A stretch of DNA of 64,000 bases from Bacteroidota bacterium (GCA_024280635.1 JAJRPS010000003.1:1-64000), one strand, 5' to 3'. Shown: positions 39,483 through 51,752, numbered from the stretch's first letter. The notes: a model not told the origin generated them from the letters alone. Translations and numbers: made by a program.

Positions 39483-39486
39483 TATT

Positions 39487-39801
39487 TTATTTTTGTATGA
39501 TTCTTATTTTTTTAGGCGGCTCATTAGAAGACACCAAACCACTATTTTTTACTTTTTTCACCACTAGCGATTCCATTTTGAGCTTCATTAAAATGGAACG
39601 TAAATCAACATATTCTGAGCGGAGTTCTTTTACTTTTTTATCCAACACATTAATTTGTTGTATTTTTTTTTCGGTACGATGAGAGCTCCCTATCATTACA
39701 ATAAATAATAAGGTTGCAAACAGTATAAACCTCCAGTTTTTTGCCGAATCATCATCAATCAAAAACCTCCCTTTTAATATGTGTAGCAAGTTTCTTTTCA
39801 T
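39487..39801 (-). CDS. ftsL: FtsL-like cell division protein
   Basis: 104 aa, single TM, coiled-coil, between rsmH and ftsI. Confidence 0.8.
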   Translation of the reverse strand: MKRNLLHILKGRFLIDDDSAKNWRFILFATLLFIVMIGSSHRTEKKIQQINVLDKKVKELRSEYVDLRSILMKLKMESLVVKKVKNSGLVSSNEPPKKIRIIQK

Positions 39802-40703
39802 TACAATCGTTTTGCTATACGCAATTTTGCACTTCGAGCTCTATTGTTTACTTTTATTTCTGCTGCTGACGGAATAACTAATTTTCCCACCTTTTTAAAA
39901 GGAACGGAAAAGTTTCCAAAAAAATCTTTTTCAGGCTCACCTTCAAACATTCCGTTTCTAATAAACCTTTTCACCAACCTATCTTCTAGAGAGTGATAGG
40001 ATATTAAACTAATGCGCCCATTTTTATCTAATAAATCTGTAGTTTGCAATAAAAACTCCTCTATTACCAACAACTCTTCATTTACCTCAATACGAATGGC
40101 TTGAAAAATTTTAGCCAACACTTTATGCTCTGCATGTTGCGGCAAAAACTTATCCAATACGGTTTTTAAATCTTCAACTGTTTTTATAGGCGTTTCTCTT
40201 GCCCCTATAATTGTTTCGGCTATTGCTTTTGCATTGGTTAACTCCCCATAAACCGAAAACATTTTTCGCAACGCTTCTTCTGTATGAAAATTTACAACAT
40301 CATAAGCTGATGTTTTCATTTTTGTGCTCATTCGCATATCCAAATCACCATCAAAGCGGATAGAAAACCCTCTATCTGGCACATCAAACTGATGTGAAGA
40401 AACTCCAAAATCACCCAAAACACCATCTACCTTTTTAATTCCGTAGAAACGCAAAAACCGTTTAATGTATCTGAAATTTTCATGTATTAATGTAAAACGC
40501 TTATCATCAATTGCATTTTTTAATGCATCTTCGTCTTGATCAAAAGCAAATAATTTTCCTTTTTCACTTAAACGAGAAAGAATTTCTTTTGAATGCCCTC
40601 CGCCACCAAAAGTAACATCAACATACACGCCGTCAGGATTAATATTCAACCCATCAACACTTTCTTTTAACAATACAGGATTATGATATTCCATTTTCTT
40701 CAT
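39801..40703 (-). CDS. rsmH: 16S rRNA (cytosine1402-N4)-methyltransferase
   Basis: YHNPVLLKESVDGLNINPDGVYVDVTFGGGGHSKEIL; ISYHSLEDRLVKRFIRNG. Confidence 0.98.
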   Translation of the reverse strand: MKKMEYHNPVLLKESVDGLNINPDGVYVDVTFGGGGHSKEILSRLSEKGKLFAFDQDEDALKNAIDDKRFTLIHENFRYIKRFLRFYGIKKVDGVLGDFGVSSHQFDVPDRGFSIRFDGDLDMRMSTKMKTSAYDVVNFHTEEALRKMFSVYGELTNAKAIAETIIGARETPIKTVEDLKTVLDKFLPQHAEHKVLAKIFQAIRIEVNEELLVIEEFLLQTTDLLDKNGRISLISYHSLEDRLVKRFIRNGMFEGEPEKDFFGNFSVPFKKVGKLVIPSAAEIKVNNRARSAKLRIAKRL

Positions 40704-41151
40704 TTTTATCTCCCATTACTTCCTCTGCTAAATCAGCAAAATCTACCGCTGCATCATCTATTGCTTTTTCATACGCTTCTTTATCCCAAATTTCCAAGAT
40801 ATTTACTGATGATGAAATCACTATTTCCTTCTTCAATCCTGCAAAACCAATTAAATCTTTCGCCACCAATAAACGACCAGAGCTATCCAATTCAATCAAT
40901 TTTACACCCGCCGTAAAACGACGCACAAAATCATTATTCTTTTTATTGAAACGGTTGAGCTTGTTTACTTTTTGCATCAACTCGCTCCACTCTTCCATAG
41001 AATACAATTCCAAACACGATTGAAAAACAGCGCGCTTTAAAACAAAACCATCCTCCAAAACCGAAGACAATTGCTTTTTTAACACCGCAGGAAGCATTAT
41101 TCTCCCTTTTGCGTCAATTTTACACTCGTATGTTCCTATTAAATTTATCAC
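40681..41151 (-). CDS. mraZ: transcriptional regulator MraZ
   Basis: LIGTYECKIDAKGRIMLPAVLKKQL; IELDSSGRLLVAKDL. Confidence 0.95.
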   Translation of the reverse strand: MINLIGTYECKIDAKGRIMLPAVLKKQLSSVLEDGFVLKRAVFQSCLELYSMEEWSELMQKVNKLNRFNKKNNDFVRRFTAGVKLIELDSSGRLLVAKDLIGFAGLKKEIVISSSVNILEIWDKEAYEKAIDDAAVDFADLAEEVMGDKNEENGIS

Positions 41152-41190
41152 TGTTTTTTTTACACTTCTTTATTTGTCAAAGATAATAGA

Positions 41191-41220
41191 TTTTTACCAC
41201 TTTTTACCACAACTTACCAC
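41191..41220 (-). promoter_or_regulatory. three exact-period 10-bp direct repeats, candidate MraZ operator
   Basis: Minus strand reads GTGGTAAGTT GTGGTAAAAA GTGGTAAAAA; 39-69 bp upstream of the mraZ start. Confidence 0.75.
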
Positions 41221-41495
41221 TTTGTTAATAAGTTTCACCACAACAAGTTAAAACACTATTAATACGTAGATGTTTAATATGTTGAAAGCTCGGTCAGACA
41301 AAAGAAATATCAAAAAATGAAAAGAAAAAATCCGTTTGAAAGCGCACCATACATTCCTTAATTTACCCTCTAAAAAGATGTTACCGCCCTAAACATTACT
41401 TCTTACACAAGTTTCTTTTATTTTAAAATAATGATAAAAAAAAAAAGCGTATTTTTGTGCGTTACAAAAAAAGAGTTACTGACTAATTACACTAC

Positions 41496-42260
41496 ATGGC
41501 ATTTAAATTAAAAAAAGAAAAAAAATTCAATTATATAGAAGAAGGAACTGGAACTCCGATAATCGTTTTACATGGCTTAATGGGGGGGTTGAGCAACTTT
41601 ACGGGTGTTACAAAGTATTTTCCTAAAAAAGGGTATCAGGTAATCATACCAGAATTACCTATTTACAGCATGCCTCTTTTAAAAACAAATGTAAAAAGTT
41701 TTGCAAAATATGTAAAAGCATTTTTAGACCATAAAGAGTTAAAAAATGTAATTTTAGTAGGTAATTCATTGGGTGGACATATTGGCTTATTGTTCTCTAA
41801 AATGTATCCTGAATACGTAAAAGCCTTGGTTATTACAGGAAGTTCTGGTCTTTATGAGAGCGCTATGGGTGGTAGTTACCCGAAAAGAGGCGATTATGAA
41901 TACATTAAAAAGAAAGCAGAAGATGTTTTTTACGACCCTAAAGTAGCCACTAAAGAAGTTGTACAAGAAGTTTATGATACCATTAATGACAGACATAAAC
42001 TGATCAGAACTTTAGCTATTGCTAAAAGCGCTATACGCCATAACATGGCAAAAGATTTACCCAAAATGAAACAACCTACCTGCATTATTTGGGGAAGAAA
42101 CGATGCCGTTACACCTCCAGAAGTTGCAGTAGAGTTTAATAAATTACTACCCGATTCTGATTTATTTTGGATTGATAAATGTGGTCATGCTGCCATGATG
42201 GAACATCCTGATGAATTTAACAACGTATTAGATGCTTGGTTAACCGCTCGTAAATTTTAA
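41496..42260 (+). CDS. alpha/beta-hydrolase
   Basis: VLHGLMGGLSNF, VGNSLGGHIGLLF (nucleophile elbow), CGHAAMMEHP. Confidence 0.93.
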   Translation: MAFKLKKEKKFNYIEEGTGTPIIVLHGLMGGLSNFTGVTKYFPKKGYQVIIPELPIYSMPLLKTNVKSFAKYVKAFLDHKELKNVILVGNSLGGHIGLLFSKMYPEYVKALVITGSSGLYESAMGGSYPKRGDYEYIKKKAEDVFYDPKVATKEVVQEVYDTINDRHKLIRTLAIAKSAIRHNMAKDLPKMKQPTCIIWGRNDAVTPPEVAVEFNKLLPDSDLFWIDKCGHAAMMEHPDEFNNVLDAWLTARKF

Positions 42261-42272
42261 GCGATATTACTT

Positions 42273-42869
42273 ATGAAAATTAAATCAGCGAAATTTATAG
42301 TCAGTAATTCAGATGTTGCAAAATGCCCAAAAGAGCAGTATCCAGAATATGCTTTTATTGGACGTTCTAATGTAGGAAAATCTTCCTTAATCAACATGTT
42401 AACCAATCAAAAAAACTTAGCAAAAACCTCTGGACGACCTGGTAAAACACAATTGATCAATCATTTTTTAATTAATAATGAATGGTTTTTGGTAGATTTA
42501 CCTGGATATGGTTACGCGCGTGTTTCTAAGAAATCTAAAAAAACATTTCAAAAATTTATTACCAATTATTTTGAAAAACGCAAGCAACTAATTTGTGCTT
42601 TTGTATTGGTTGATTGCCGCCACGAACCCCAAAAAGTAGATTTAGAATTTATTGACTGGCTAGGACGAAACCAAGTACCCTTTAATCTTGTCTTTACAAA
42701 AGCCGACAAAATAAAACCTGAAGCTTTAAAACGCAATGTTGCGCATTACCAAAGTGTTTTATTAGAAACATGGGAGGAGTGCCCAAAACATTTTATAACC
42801 TCATCTAGCAAACACCAAGGCAAAGAAGAGCTACTATCCTACATACACCAAATAAATGAGAATTTATAA
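42273..42869 (+). CDS. engB: ribosome biogenesis GTP-binding protein YihA/YsxC (EngB)
   Basis: [36 protein letters not shown]. Confidence 0.97.
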   Translation: MKIKSAKFIVSNSDVAKCPKEQYPEYAFIGRSNVGKSSLINMLTNQKNLAKTSGRPGKTQLINHFLINNEWFLVDLPGYGYARVSKKSKKTFQKFITNYFEKRKQLICAFVLVDCRHEPQKVDLEFIDWLGRNQVPFNLVFTKADKIKPEALKRNVAHYQSVLLETWEECPKHFITSSSKHQGKEELLSYIHQINENL

Positions 42870-42881
42870 TATTTCCAAAAC

Positions 42882-42908
42882 GCTACCTTATCAGGTAGCA
42901 TTTTTTTG
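42882..42908 (+). terminator. hairpin terminator after engB
   Basis: gctacct-tatc-aggtagc followed by a T run. Confidence 0.75.
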
Positions 42909-43028
42909 GCACAAAGCTTGCTTATACACTATCGTTCGTATTTTTATTAGTAATTAGTCATTTAAATGCTCTTTTTTTATATATTAGCGGACATTAAAAA
43001 CAGTACTCATTTCTAATCAATTATACTT

Positions 43029-43811
43029 ATGAAAAACCCTAGATTATTAAAAATCGTTTTGGCAATATTTACATTGTCATTCGTTACCAGTTTTGCACAA
43101 GACAAACCTGTAACCAAATTATTAAACCAATACATTAGTGCTTCAAATGCGTTAAGTAAAACCAAACAAGCCAATAGTGTTTTAGCTTTGTTTGATGATC
43201 GCTACAAAAACAATACGGCTTACGTAGGATTATCGGGTGTGGTAAAAAGTTCAACAACAAGTTTTGAACAATTTGCAATTCAATTAGAACAAAACATCAA
43301 AAATAAAAATTACGACTTTACAATGACTTTGCAAGAAGTTGTTTACGAATCGCAAAAAGAAAGAGCAGGTACCGTTTCTGCATTGGTAAATTTCGAATCT
43401 AAAATTGATGGTAAAATTGCTGAAAAAGGAACGATGCTAATGAATCTTGTTGGCGCTAAAGTACGTGGTAACTGGAAAATTATGCACAACAATACGGTAA
43501 GAGTTGCTGAAGGAAAAGATATCGGAAATTGCGTATGCTACCTATTTAGCAAAGGAACAACAGTATTTAATGCCGAAACATATTACCCAGCAGGTGTTGA
43601 GTATGACAGAGAATACCAATCGTTTAGAGTGGGTACTCGTGACGGAAAACGTGTAGTAAAAGGAAATGAAAAAGATTATGTTTGGACGGAAAACAATGAC
43701 ATTTTAGACGGTGCTCGTAAAATTGGAAAAGCAAACTCACCAGAAGAAGCTGTAAAAGTAGTATTATCTTACATATACGCTGACTCTTGTACAAAAATGG
43801 ATTTCAATTAA
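43029..43811 (+). CDS. hypothetical secreted protein
   Basis: N-terminal signal peptide (LKIVLAIFTLSFVTSFAQ); 260 aa; no family confidently recognised. Confidence 0.8.
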   Translation: MKNPRLLKIVLAIFTLSFVTSFAQDKPVTKLLNQYISASNALSKTKQANSVLALFDDRYKNNTAYVGLSGVVKSSTTSFEQFAIQLEQNIKNKNYDFTMTLQEVVYESQKERAGTVSALVNFESKIDGKIAEKGTMLMNLVGAKVRGNWKIMHNNTVRVAEGKDIGNCVCYLFSKGTTVFNAETYYPAGVEYDREYQSFRVGTRDGKRVVKGNEKDYVWTENNDILDGARKIGKANSPEEAVKVVLSYIYADSCTKMDFN

Positions 43812-43839
43812 GTCGGCAATCGATTTACAAATTATAAAA

Positions 43840-43872
43840 AACTGCCTGAAAAATATTTTCAGGCAGTTTTTT
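43840..43872 (+). terminator. hairpin terminator
   Basis: actgcctgaaaa...ttttcaggcagttttttt. Confidence 0.75.
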
Positions 43873-43922
43873 TATACCTCAATTTTATTAGAAACGAAAA
43901 CCAAAAAAACTATCTTTGCCAA

Positions 43923-45137
43923 ATGGAATCAAACTATGACGTTATTATTATTGGCGGAGGTGCTGGTGGATTTTTTACTGCTATTAACACCGTAACTTTC
44001 AATCCGAAGCTAAAAGTTGCCATTTTGGAACGGAGTAAAGAAGTGCTTCAAAAAGTGAAAATTTCTGGTGGCAGACGTTGCAATGTTACCCATGCCTGTT
44101 TTGATCCAAAAGAACTCACACAATACTACCCACGTGGAGCAAAAGAATTATTAGGACCTTTTCATCAATTTAACTGTGGTGATACTTTTGAGTGGTTTGA
44201 CCAACGTAATATTCCGCTAAAAATTGAAGATGATGGCAGAGTTTTTCCTGAAAGCAATACCTCACAAACCATTGTGGATTGCTTTTTAAGCGAAGTGCAA
44301 AAACTAAAAATTGACGTATTAAAAAGTCAAGGTGTTACTGATTTTTATTCCGAAAACAACATTTGGAACATCCAAACCAAAACACATCAATTTACGTGTA
44401 AAAAAATAGTGATTGCTTCTGGCAGCAGCAATCAAATTTGGAAGCTTTTAAGAAATTTACAACATACAATTATATCACCTACCCCATCGCTATTTACTTT
44501 TAATATTAAAGATGAACGATTAAAAGACATCCCTGGAGTGGTTATACAAAATACCGAAATTGAAGTAGTCAACACCAAATTAGTTTCGAACGGACCGCTA
44601 CTCATTACTCATTGGGGATTGAGTGCTCCTTCCATTTTAAAACTATCTGCTTGGGGATCAAAAATATTAGCAGAATGCAACTATCAATTTAATATTAAAA
44701 TCAATTTTATTGGATATTCTGATGAAAATTGTCGCGAACAGTTGAATGTTTTTAAAAAAGAACTCGCTAAAAAAAGCGTCTATAAATATAATCAATTTGA
44801 ACTACCAAAACGCTTATGGTATAAATTGGTAACCGCATCAAGCATAACCGAAGCTACACGTTGGGCAGACCTCAACAAAAAACAATTAGAAGCACTTACA
44901 CAACAACTAACATCTGCTATTTTTAATGTAGATGGAAAAAGTACTTTTAAAGAAGAATTTGTAACGGCTGGCGGTGTAGCGTTAAAAGAAATTGATTTTA
45001 AAAAAATGGAAAGCAAGCTTCATGAAAATTTATATTTTGCGGGAGAAGTACTTAATATTGATGCCGTAACGGGTGGTTTTAACTTCCAAAATGCATGGAC
45101 AACGGGTTACTTAGTTGCCAAGGCGATTGCATATTAA
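43923..45137 (+). CDS. BaiN/HI0933-family NAD(P)/FAD-dependent oxidoreductase
   Basis: YDVIIIGGGAGGFFTAINTV; KISGGRRCNVTH; LYFAGEVLNIDAVTGGFNFQNAWTTG. Confidence 0.95.
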   Translation: MESNYDVIIIGGGAGGFFTAINTVTFNPKLKVAILERSKEVLQKVKISGGRRCNVTHACFDPKELTQYYPRGAKELLGPFHQFNCGDTFEWFDQRNIPLKIEDDGRVFPESNTSQTIVDCFLSEVQKLKIDVLKSQGVTDFYSENNIWNIQTKTHQFTCKKIVIASGSSNQIWKLLRNLQHTIISPTPSLFTFNIKDERLKDIPGVVIQNTEIEVVNTKLVSNGPLLITHWGLSAPSILKLSAWGSKILAECNYQFNIKINFIGYSDENCREQLNVFKKELAKKSVYKYNQFELPKRLWYKLVTASSITEATRWADLNKKQLEALTQQLTSAIFNVDGKSTFKEEFVTAGGVALKEIDFKKMESKLHENLYFAGEVLNIDAVTGGFNFQNAWTTGYLVAKAIAY

Positions 45138-45216
45138 TTTAACGTTTTTTTTACATCAAAGTATTTGAGTTTCTACTCAAAAAAAACCACTATCTTTACC
45201 GAAAATAAAACACTAA

Positions 45217-46308
45217 ATGCCAACACCAGCATTCATATTTACCAACAACGACACTTTTTTAGAAAATGGACTTACCAAATGCGAAAGCCCTAGTAACATT
45301 GCATTGGTTAAATATTGGGGAAAAAAGGAACACCAAATCCCTGCTAATCCCAGTATCAGCTTTACGTTAAGTAACTGTAAAACCACCACTACATTACACT
45401 ATAAAAAGTTAGCCAACCCTACAAATGAATTTCAATTTGAAATTTACTTAGAAGGCAATAAACAAGACGATTTTAAACCCAAAATCAATGCTTTTTTTAA
45501 ACGAATTGTACAATATGTTCCGTTTATAAAAAACTATAAATACAAAATAGAAACCTCCAATTCTTTCCCGCACAGTTCAGGTATCGCCTCTTCCGCATCA
45601 GGAATGAGTGCATTAGCACTATGTATTATGAATATGGAAAAAACGATGCATCCAGAAATTACAGAAACCTATTTTACCCAAAAAGCATCGTTTTTAGCAC
45701 GTTTAGGGTCGGGTAGTGCATGCAGGAGCTTAGAAGGCGATATTGTTTGCTGGGGAGCACACAAAAACATTGTAGGTACTTCGGATTTATTTGGAACAAA
45801 ATATCCGTATGAAGTACATGAAAATTTAAAAAACTATCAAGACACTATTTTGTTGGTTGATAAAGGCGAAAAACAAGTGTCCAGCACCGTGGGGCATAAT
45901 TTAATGCACAACCACCCGTATGCACAAAACCGTTTTCAGCAAGCACATGATAATTTGGATAAACTTATTGCTATTTTTAAAAGCGGAAATTTAACCGATT
46001 TTATTGAAGTAGTAGAAAGCGAAGCGCTTACCCTACATGCCATGATGATGACCAGCTTACCCTACTTTATTTTAATGAAACCCAACACGCTAAACATTAT
46101 TAATGAAATTTGGAAGTACCGACAAAAAACCAATAGCAACATTTGTTTTACCTTAGATGCGGGCGCAAACGTACACGTTTTATATCCTGAAAATGAAAAA
46201 GAACAAATTTTAGCATTCATTAACAGCAAGTTAGTTGGCTATTGCCAAAATGAACACTATATTTGTGACACGCTTGGTTTTGGAGCAAAACAATTATCAA
46301 ATAATTAA
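45217..46308 (+). CDS. mvaD: diphosphomevalonate decarboxylase
   Basis: SPSNIALVKYWGKKEHQIPANPSISFTL; SSGIASSASGMSALA; TLDAGANVHVLY. Confidence 0.95.
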   Translation: MPTPAFIFTNNDTFLENGLTKCESPSNIALVKYWGKKEHQIPANPSISFTLSNCKTTTTLHYKKLANPTNEFQFEIYLEGNKQDDFKPKINAFFKRIVQYVPFIKNYKYKIETSNSFPHSSGIASSASGMSALALCIMNMEKTMHPEITETYFTQKASFLARLGSGSACRSLEGDIVCWGAHKNIVGTSDLFGTKYPYEVHENLKNYQDTILLVDKGEKQVSSTVGHNLMHNHPYAQNRFQQAHDNLDKLIAIFKSGNLTDFIEVVESEALTLHAMMMTSLPYFILMKPNTLNIINEIWKYRQKTNSNICFTLDAGANVHVLYPENEKEQILAFINSKLVGYCQNEHYICDTLGFGAKQLSNN

Positions 46309-46311
46309 GTT

Positions 46312-47250
46312 ATGAAAGGACCTCTTTTTTATTCAAAAATATTACTCTTTGGTGAATACGGAATCATTAAAGATTCTAAAGGATTGTCCATTCCCTATAA
46401 TTTTTACAACGGCGCTTTAAAATTAGACGACAACACTTCTGAAACCGCTAAAAAATCAAATGAAAATTTGAGAAAATTAGCTAATCATCTACAAGAATTA
46501 GAAACCAACAACAAAAGCTTAGCTATTTTTAATTTAAATAATTTTAAAGCCGATGTTGCTAACGGCATGTATTTTGATTCTTCCATTCCGCAAGGTTATG
46601 GAGTGGGTAGTAGTGGCGCTTTAGTTGCTTCTATTTATGACAAATATGCACAAAATAAAATTACCGTTTTAGAAAACTTAACGCGTGAAAAATTATTAAC
46701 TTTAAAAGCTATTTTTGGACAAATGGAATCTTTTTTTCATGGTAAAAGTTCTGGTTTAGACCCGTTAAATAGTTATTTGAGTCTACCCATTTTAATCAAC
46801 TCACAAGACAATATTGAGCCTACAGGGATTCCTTCTCAACAAACTATTGGTAAAGGCGCTGTATTTTTATTAGATTCTGGTATGATTGGGGAAACCGCCC
46901 CAATGGTTCATGCTTTTATGGAAAAAATGAAAAATGAAGGCTTCCGAACCATGTTAAAAGAGCAATTTACCAAGCACACTGACGCTTGTGTAGATGACTT
47001 TTTAAAGGGAAATATTACCTCTTTATTAGGCAATGTAAAGCAACTATCAAAAGTAGTATTAAATAACTTTAAACCTATGATACCAGTGCAATTTCATGCG
47101 CTTTGGAAAAAAGGAATTGAAACGAATGACTATTACCTAAAACTTTGCGGTTCTGGAGGTGGTGGTTATATTTTAGGATTTACTGAAGACTTAGAAAAAG
47201 CAAAAAAATCATTATCAGGCTATCAACTAGAAGTGGTTTATAACTTTTAA
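46312..47250 (+). CDS. mevalonate kinase-like GHMP kinase
   Basis: ILLFGEYGIIKDSKGLSIPY; PQGYGVGSSGALVASIYDKYA; LCGSGGGGYILGF. Confidence 0.9.
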   Translation: MKGPLFYSKILLFGEYGIIKDSKGLSIPYNFYNGALKLDDNTSETAKKSNENLRKLANHLQELETNNKSLAIFNLNNFKADVANGMYFDSSIPQGYGVGSSGALVASIYDKYAQNKITVLENLTREKLLTLKAIFGQMESFFHGKSSGLDPLNSYLSLPILINSQDNIEPTGIPSQQTIGKGAVFLLDSGMIGETAPMVHAFMEKMKNEGFRTMLKEQFTKHTDACVDDFLKGNITSLLGNVKQLSKVVLNNFKPMIPVQFHALWKKGIETNDYYLKLCGSGGGGYILGFTEDLEKAKKSLSGYQLEVVYNF

Positions 47251-47333
47251 ATCGGGCAATGCACATTTAAAATAATAGTACTCTTTTATGAGGTTTTTTT
47301 TAAATTAGACACCCATAAATTTTACGATAAAAA

Positions 47334-48236
47334 ATGTTTACACGTCAAAACAAATTGTTTTTAAAAAAACTATTCAGTTTGTTTAGCGTAGTACGCGGAT
47401 ATAATATTTTTATCATAGTATTTGCACAATATTTAAGTGCTATTTACATCTTAGCACCACATATCTCTCCAAAAGAAATTATTTTAGACTCCAAGCTACT
47501 CATGTTGGTATTGGCTAGCGCACTTTCAATTGCTGGAGGGTATATTATCAATAATTTTTACGATTCTGAAAAAGATTTAATCAACCGACCAAAAAAGACA
47601 ATGCTAGATAAGCTAGTAAGTCAAAATACAAAACTTTCCGTTTATTTTGTATTGAACATGATTAGTGTTGCACTGGCAAGCTATGTTTCTTTTAAAGCTA
47701 CTTTGTTTTTTTCAAGTTATATTTTTTTTATTTGGTTTTATTCTCATAAACTTAAAAAACATCCTTTTATTGGTAACATTACCGCATCAATGTTAGCTAT
47801 TATTCCATTTTTTGCGGTACTGATATACTATGGTAATTTTAAATGGATTGTTTTACTACATGGATTTTTTTTAATTTCTATCATATCGATGAGAGAAATT
47901 ACAAAAGATCTCGAAAACCTAAAAGGAGATTTTGCACATAATTACAATACAATACCTGTAAAATATGGTGTCGCTTACACTAAAAAGCTATTAACCTCAT
48001 TCACTATTTTCACCCTTTTAGCCATGTTAATTTTAGCACAACAACCCGAAATAGGTAATATGTATTATTTTTTGTATTTGGGTAGTATCCTTTTACTTGG
48101 TTATTTTATAAAACTATGGAAAGCTAATACCAAAAATGAATACATATTTTTACACAACCTTTTAAAATTTATAATTGTAACTGGTGTTTTTAGTATTGCT
48201 TTAATAAAACCAAATTTAATTTTAAAACTCTTTTAA
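47334..48236 (+). CDS. UbiA-family prenyltransferase, (S)-3-O-geranylgeranylglyceryl-phosphate-synthase-pathway-like
   Basis: NNFYDSEKDLINRPKKTMLDKLV (first Asp-rich motif), REITKDLENLKGDFAHNYNTIPVKYG (second). Confidence 0.88.
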   Translation: MFTRQNKLFLKKLFSLFSVVRGYNIFIIVFAQYLSAIYILAPHISPKEIILDSKLLMLVLASALSIAGGYIINNFYDSEKDLINRPKKTMLDKLVSQNTKLSVYFVLNMISVALASYVSFKATLFFSSYIFFIWFYSHKLKKHPFIGNITASMLAIIPFFAVLIYYGNFKWIVLLHGFFLISIISMREITKDLENLKGDFAHNYNTIPVKYGVAYTKKLLTSFTIFTLLAMLILAQQPEIGNMYYFLYLGSILLLGYFIKLWKANTKNEYIFLHNLLKFIIVTGVFSIALIKPNLILKLF

Positions 48237-48237
48237 A

Positions 48238-49221
48238 GTGATAAAAAAACAATTTTACATCTATTTATACTAAGCATAAATGTTGCTTTTTTACAAAAAT
48301 TGGACACGCGATTTATAACGCGATTTGATGATAAATTGAGTGTTAAATTGGCTTTCGATGATGAGATTGAAACATTACAATACAGTCAAAATAATTTAAA
48401 TTACGACATTAAACCTAATATTGATTATAAAATGAATATTAGTGTTAATTACAGGTTTATCGCCTTTAACTTTGGGTTTCTCCCCATTTATTTTCAACTT
48501 ATGATATAGATTAAAAGGAAAATATAATAAAAAAATGGTGCTGACTTACGTTTCAAAAAATGATTACAAAGCTTTAATTACAGTCGCGTAAAAGGTTTTT
48601 ACACCTCCAATTAACCTCTTGAAAACAATAGCATAACTTATATAAAACTTCCTCGTCAAAAAATAACACATTATAGCGGATCTACAACATACAAACTTAA
48701 TAGCTACTACTCCATAAAAGCATTAACTACACAAACAGAAATACAACGCATTAGCACAGGTAGCTTTTTACCTAAACTTCAATATAGCTATTCACCATAT
48801 GCAAATAGCGACTTCCGCAACAGTTAGAAATACTAAGCTTTATATTAAGTACGGGATACTTACACTCTTTTGTTCTGCATCAAAACTTCTATTTAGAGAT
48901 GGGGGTAATTCCGGGTATTGGAATTGAATTTTATAAACTTACCACTAAATTGAATAATACTAAAGACATTATTAAAGAAAAGGAAACAACAGCTAACTTT
49001 GATGACTTTATTGGATTAGGGTACAATTCTAAAAATTCTTTAGAGGACTTTATTATCGCCTTATTGCAACCTCTAGAAGCCAAACAGGAGCCTTTAATTT
49101 TGACACTACAAATACACACGTACAAATATTTATAGGATATCGTTTTAATGCCCCAAGTTTTGTGAAAAAGCAAGTAGATATGATTGAAAAAAAAACCGCC
49201 ATTTCAATAAGACCAGTTTAA
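48238..49221 (+). pseudogene. degraded DUF4421-like outer-membrane protein gene
   Basis: Successive fragments in different frames: LDTRFITRFDDKLSVKLAFDDEIETLQYSQNNLNYDIKPNIDYKMNISVNYRFIAFNFGF; HYSGSTTYKLNSYYSIKALTTQTEIQRISTGSFLPKLQYSYSPYANSDF; MGVIPGIGIEFYKLTTKL; NTHVQIFIGYRFNAPSFVKKQVDMIEKK. Confidence 0.8.
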
Positions 49222-49247
49222 CATTAAAACAAAATGTTTCACAATAA

Positions 49248-49275
49248 AAAGCCCCACCTATAAAGATGGGGCTTT
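49248..49275 (-). terminator. hairpin terminator between the DUF4421 remnant and csp
   Basis: aaagccccacc-tataaa-gatggggcttt. Confidence 0.7.
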
Positions 49276-49298
49276 GCATTAAAATATTGGTAATCTAT

Positions 49299-49493
49299 TT
49301 ATGAAACTACTTTTACGTTTACTGCATTTAATCCTTTTCTACCTTCTTCTAGGTCAAATTCAACGGTATCGCCTTCACGAATTTCGTCAATAGTTCCTGA
49401 GATGTGTACAAAATGTTCTGTGTTAGAACCTTCTTCGGTTATAAATCCGAAACCTTTTGTTTCGTTGAAGAATTTTACTGTTCCTGTATTCAT
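49299..49493 (-). CDS. cold-shock domain protein (CspA family)
   Basis: TGTVKFFNETKGFGFITEEGSNTEHFVHIS. Confidence 0.97.
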   Translation of the reverse strand: MNTGTVKFFNETKGFGFITEEGSNTEHFVHISGTIDEIREGDTVEFDLEEGRKGLNAVNVKVVS

Positions 49494-49676
49494 TGTATTT
49501 AATTTTAATTATTAATTCGAAACATACTGTACAACAATGATGCCAACATCATAACATGACAATTTTATATTATGAAAAATCATTACTTATTAACACAAAG
49601 ACCACATATTCAACTGATTACAACTTCAATAAAATAATTTTTACCAGACAACCTAATTTTTAAATATTACGCCATT

Positions 49677-49709
49677 GATATGACAAAATATTTTTTACCT
49701 TGTCATATC
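49677..49709 (+). promoter_or_regulatory. inverted repeat, candidate operator upstream of acs
   Basis: gatatgacaa-N13-ttgtcatatc, perfect 10-bp arms about 55 bp before the ATG. Confidence 0.5.
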
Positions 49710-49762
49710 TTTTAATTTTGGCATAATTAAGCCTTTTATTTGATATAAAACACTACAAGCAT

Positions 49763-51670
<1,908 letters not shown>

Positions 51671-51752
51671 TTGAAACTACCTTCAATTGCTTTTTCGCTA
51701 GTCATAGCACAACCCCTCTCGTTTTTCTTCGAGGGGAAACGCCACAATTAAA

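Noticed and set aside
49715-49735. sigma-54-like -24/-12 element (tTGGCATaattaaGCc) upstream of acs
   Set aside because: GG-to-GC spacing is 9 rather than 10, and the -12 element is poor.
51713-51740. Hairpin cccctctcg...cgagggg between acs and the AsmA-like gene
   Set aside because: Arms need a 2-nt bulge; plausible terminator but weaker than the others, so not listed as a feature.
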